A stretch of 21,925 nt of DNA from contig JBAQMZ010000017.1 of assembly GCA_049303315.1 (NCBI GenBank), positions 1 to 21,925 on the forward strand, in the 5' to 3' direction. Position numbers and translations under genes: made by a program. Shown one piece after another: positions 21,093-21,925 of this stretch (positions within the stretch are counted from its first letter, which is position 1; every line of letters starts with the position of its first letter). The stretch is from Methanoperedens sp049303315. GTDB lineage: Archaea > Halobacteriota > Methanosarcinia > Methanosarcinales > Methanoperedenaceae. Below the pieces are notes generated by a model that was given only the letters and a program-made list of their open reading frames with translations, had not been told where the DNA came from and did not search any database.

Positions 21093-21250
21093 AGATGTAT
21101 CGGTTTTTAAAAGGCGAAAGGACGAATCTGAAACAGGAATTTAAGCAGGGACTGTGGTTTTATCTGGTGAGGATACTTCCTCTTCTTTTTGTGGCCGCTG
21201 TTATTGAATCTTATGTGACGCAGGTGATTGCTTCGCTGGTTATGACCTGA
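21071..21250 (+). pseudogene. duplicated 3' end of a SpoIIM-family gene
   Basis: Bases 21071-21195 equal 5796-5920 with one difference (21080). They encode GLRLGYEMYRFLKGERTNLK and the following residues up to FVAAV. The next 55 bases to the TGA at 21250 are only about two-thirds identical, yet encode a matching tail (ESYVTQVIA against ESYVTPVIA). The first two-thirds of the gene, including the ILPHGIIELP motif, are absent and replaced by the direct repeat. It is read in frame with upstream codons but has no plausible start, so it is treated as a dead fragment. Confidence 0.85.
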
Positions 21251-21263
21251 GTTTATGTGTATT

Positions 21264-21512
21264 TTATTTAAATTTTGAATTTCGGAGAACGGTTAATATT
21301 GCAGCACCGGCGATAAAAAGCCCTCCAATGCCAACGCTCGCAATAGTTATCGGACCTATTTGTACTTGATTTGGTATTCCTTGTTTTATTAATAATCCCC
21401 CAATTACCACAGATGCAAGAATAAAATATTCAATTAAATATTCAATCAAATTAAAATTGGAATTATTTTTTTCCGTAAGTTCATATTGTGGAACTTTAAA
21501 TATTTTGTTCAT
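21264..21512 (-). CDS. 82-aa two-span membrane protein
   Basis: An 82-residue protein with a polar N-terminus (MNKIFKVPQYELTEKNNSNF) and two hydrophobic spans, about 28-43 (YFILASVVIGGLLI) and 52-76 (IGPITIASVGIGGLFIAGAAILTVL), ending in a basic tail. ATG 21512 has no strong ribosome binding site. No family recognised. It lies between the SpoIIM fragment and the cysteine-rich gene, and ends 13 bases from the stop of the former. Confidence 0.6.
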   Translation of the reverse strand: MNKIFKVPQYELTEKNNSNFNLIEYLIEYFILASVVIGGLLIKQGIPNQVQIGPITIASVGIGGLFIAGAAILTVLRNSKFK

Positions 21513-21560
21513 GTTTTAACAACTCACATTTCGCCCTATTTTATGATAGTATTACTTTTT

Positions 21561-21875
21561 TTAATATCCCCGTCCCCCGCAGGCAGGACATCTACCAGTG
21601 CCATGACAAGCTGGACATCTCTGATTGAACATAAGCCCAACAAACCCTCCGCCATAACATCTATGACACTTTCCCCCTCCGCCGCAATTTGCACATACCT
21701 GTGGTGGTGAATTATAATTACTTATTGCATTTGATTGCGGTTGTTGTGCGGCTGGAGATGATTTTCCAAATAAACTTAATACGTATAAAAAAATTAATGA
21801 GAATTTCGAAAAACCAGATAGAATCGAAATATTTAATACATAATAACTATATTTAGTTTGTATGGCATCATTCAT
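21561..21875 (-). CDS. cysteine-rich zinc-finger protein with membrane anchor, N-terminus disturbed
   Basis: The 104-residue frame has a hydrophobic stretch (FSLIFLYVLSLF, about 25-36), a Gln/Ser/Pro linker and a C-terminal domain with four CxxC pairs: CANC, CHRC, CPAC and CPAC, each near glycines (CHGTGRCPACGGRGY). This resembles half of a DnaJ-type zinc finger; such short domains act as thiol or folding modules. The first 20-25 residues come from DNA that is probably the left end of an IS element, since a transposase begins at 21862 on the other strand. The true start may therefore be lost and the gene a fragment. Confidence 0.55.
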   Translation of the reverse strand: MNDAIQTKYSYYVLNISILSGFSKFSLIFLYVLSLFGKSSPAAQQPQSNAISNYNSPPQVCANCGGGGKCHRCYGGGFVGLMFNQRCPACHGTGRCPACGGRGY

Positions 21876-21925
21876 AGATTTTGCATTTAGAGAAGAGTAT
21901 GAGCGAGTGAAAGTTTTAGGAGATA
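21862..21925 (+). CDS. start of an IS5-like transposase (partial, runs off the window)
   Basis: From ATG 21862 the frame reads MASFIDFAFREEYERVKVLG and continues past the last base. This matches the N-terminal form of IS5/IS1182-like transposases of methanogens (a short DFA..EYERV..LGD start). Only 21 codons are visible, so family is likely but not certain. The left inverted repeat should lie within about 100 bases upstream, possibly near 21795-21820, but its partner is outside the window. Confidence 0.55.
   Translation, partial: MASFIDFAFREEYERVKVLGD

Overview
This window looks like chromosomal DNA of a euryarchaeon, most plausibly in or near the Methanosarcinales (a Methanoperedens/ANME-2d type genome would fit, but I cannot prove it from sequence alone). 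The archaeal markers are direct: sn-glycerol-1-phosphate dehydrogenase (EgsA), the PurP-type purine enzyme, archaeal UMP kinase, KptA/Tpt1 with an N-terminal zinc knuckle, UPF0179, DUF63 and a remnant of DUF2117. Several genes have TATA boxes about 27 bases before the start codon, as in leaderless archaeal mRNAs. Others use GGAGG or GGTGA ribosome binding sites.

Layout. 1-161: an array of five perfect inverted repeats, the last ending on the ATG of rtcA. 159-1157: rtcA (+). 1391-4517: a leftward block with a DUF5658-like membrane protein, kptA, a zinc-ribbon protein, UPF0179 and egsA. 4529-5975: rightward DUF63 and SpoIIM-family membrane proteins. 6088-6511: a 47-aa membrane protein (-) and a decayed DUF2117 gene (+). 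6561-7496: a periplasmic-binding-protein fold without signal peptide, convergent with a leftward set of moaA, a MoaD/ThiS-like protein and a 46-aa charged protein (7484-8731). 8851-9078: a broken IS200/IS605 tnpA. 9113-11126: a rightward sulfur-relay cluster of MoeB/ThiF-like E1, TusA and three DsrE/F/H (TusD/C/B)-like proteins. 11130-14496: leftward mannose-1-phosphate guanylyltransferase, purP and a membrane-anchored winged-helix protein. 14696-16182: a secreted heptad/beta-repeat protein and a small lipoprotein, closed by a terminator. 16356-17735: an unrecognised gene pair. 17701-18999: an MgtC/DUF4010 membrane protein (-). 19126-19803: pyrH (+). 19829-21250: a rearranged stretch in which a methyltransferase gene lies between 87-base direct repeats, the second fused to a duplicated 3' end of the SpoIIM gene. 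21264-21925: a small membrane protein, a cysteine-rich protein and the beginning of an IS5-like transposase running off the window.

The clearest joint function is sulfur and cofactor handling. The ubiquitin-like protein ends in Gly-Gly, the form an E1-like adenylyltransferase activates, and TusA plus DsrEFH-like proteins form a persulfide relay. MoaA next door suggests molybdopterin, while TusA/TusBCD homology suggests tRNA thiolation; both are open. RtcA and KptA, both RNA-end or splice-phosphate enzymes, sit 0.9 kb apart.

The most unusual observations are: a 29-base palindromic repeat that supplies the start codon and its upstream purine tract to two unrelated genes 10.4 kb apart; a guanylyltransferase whose essential N-terminus can only be read from an AUA start codon; and the mosaic SpoIIM duplication next to the direct repeats. 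None of these could be checked against other genomes here.
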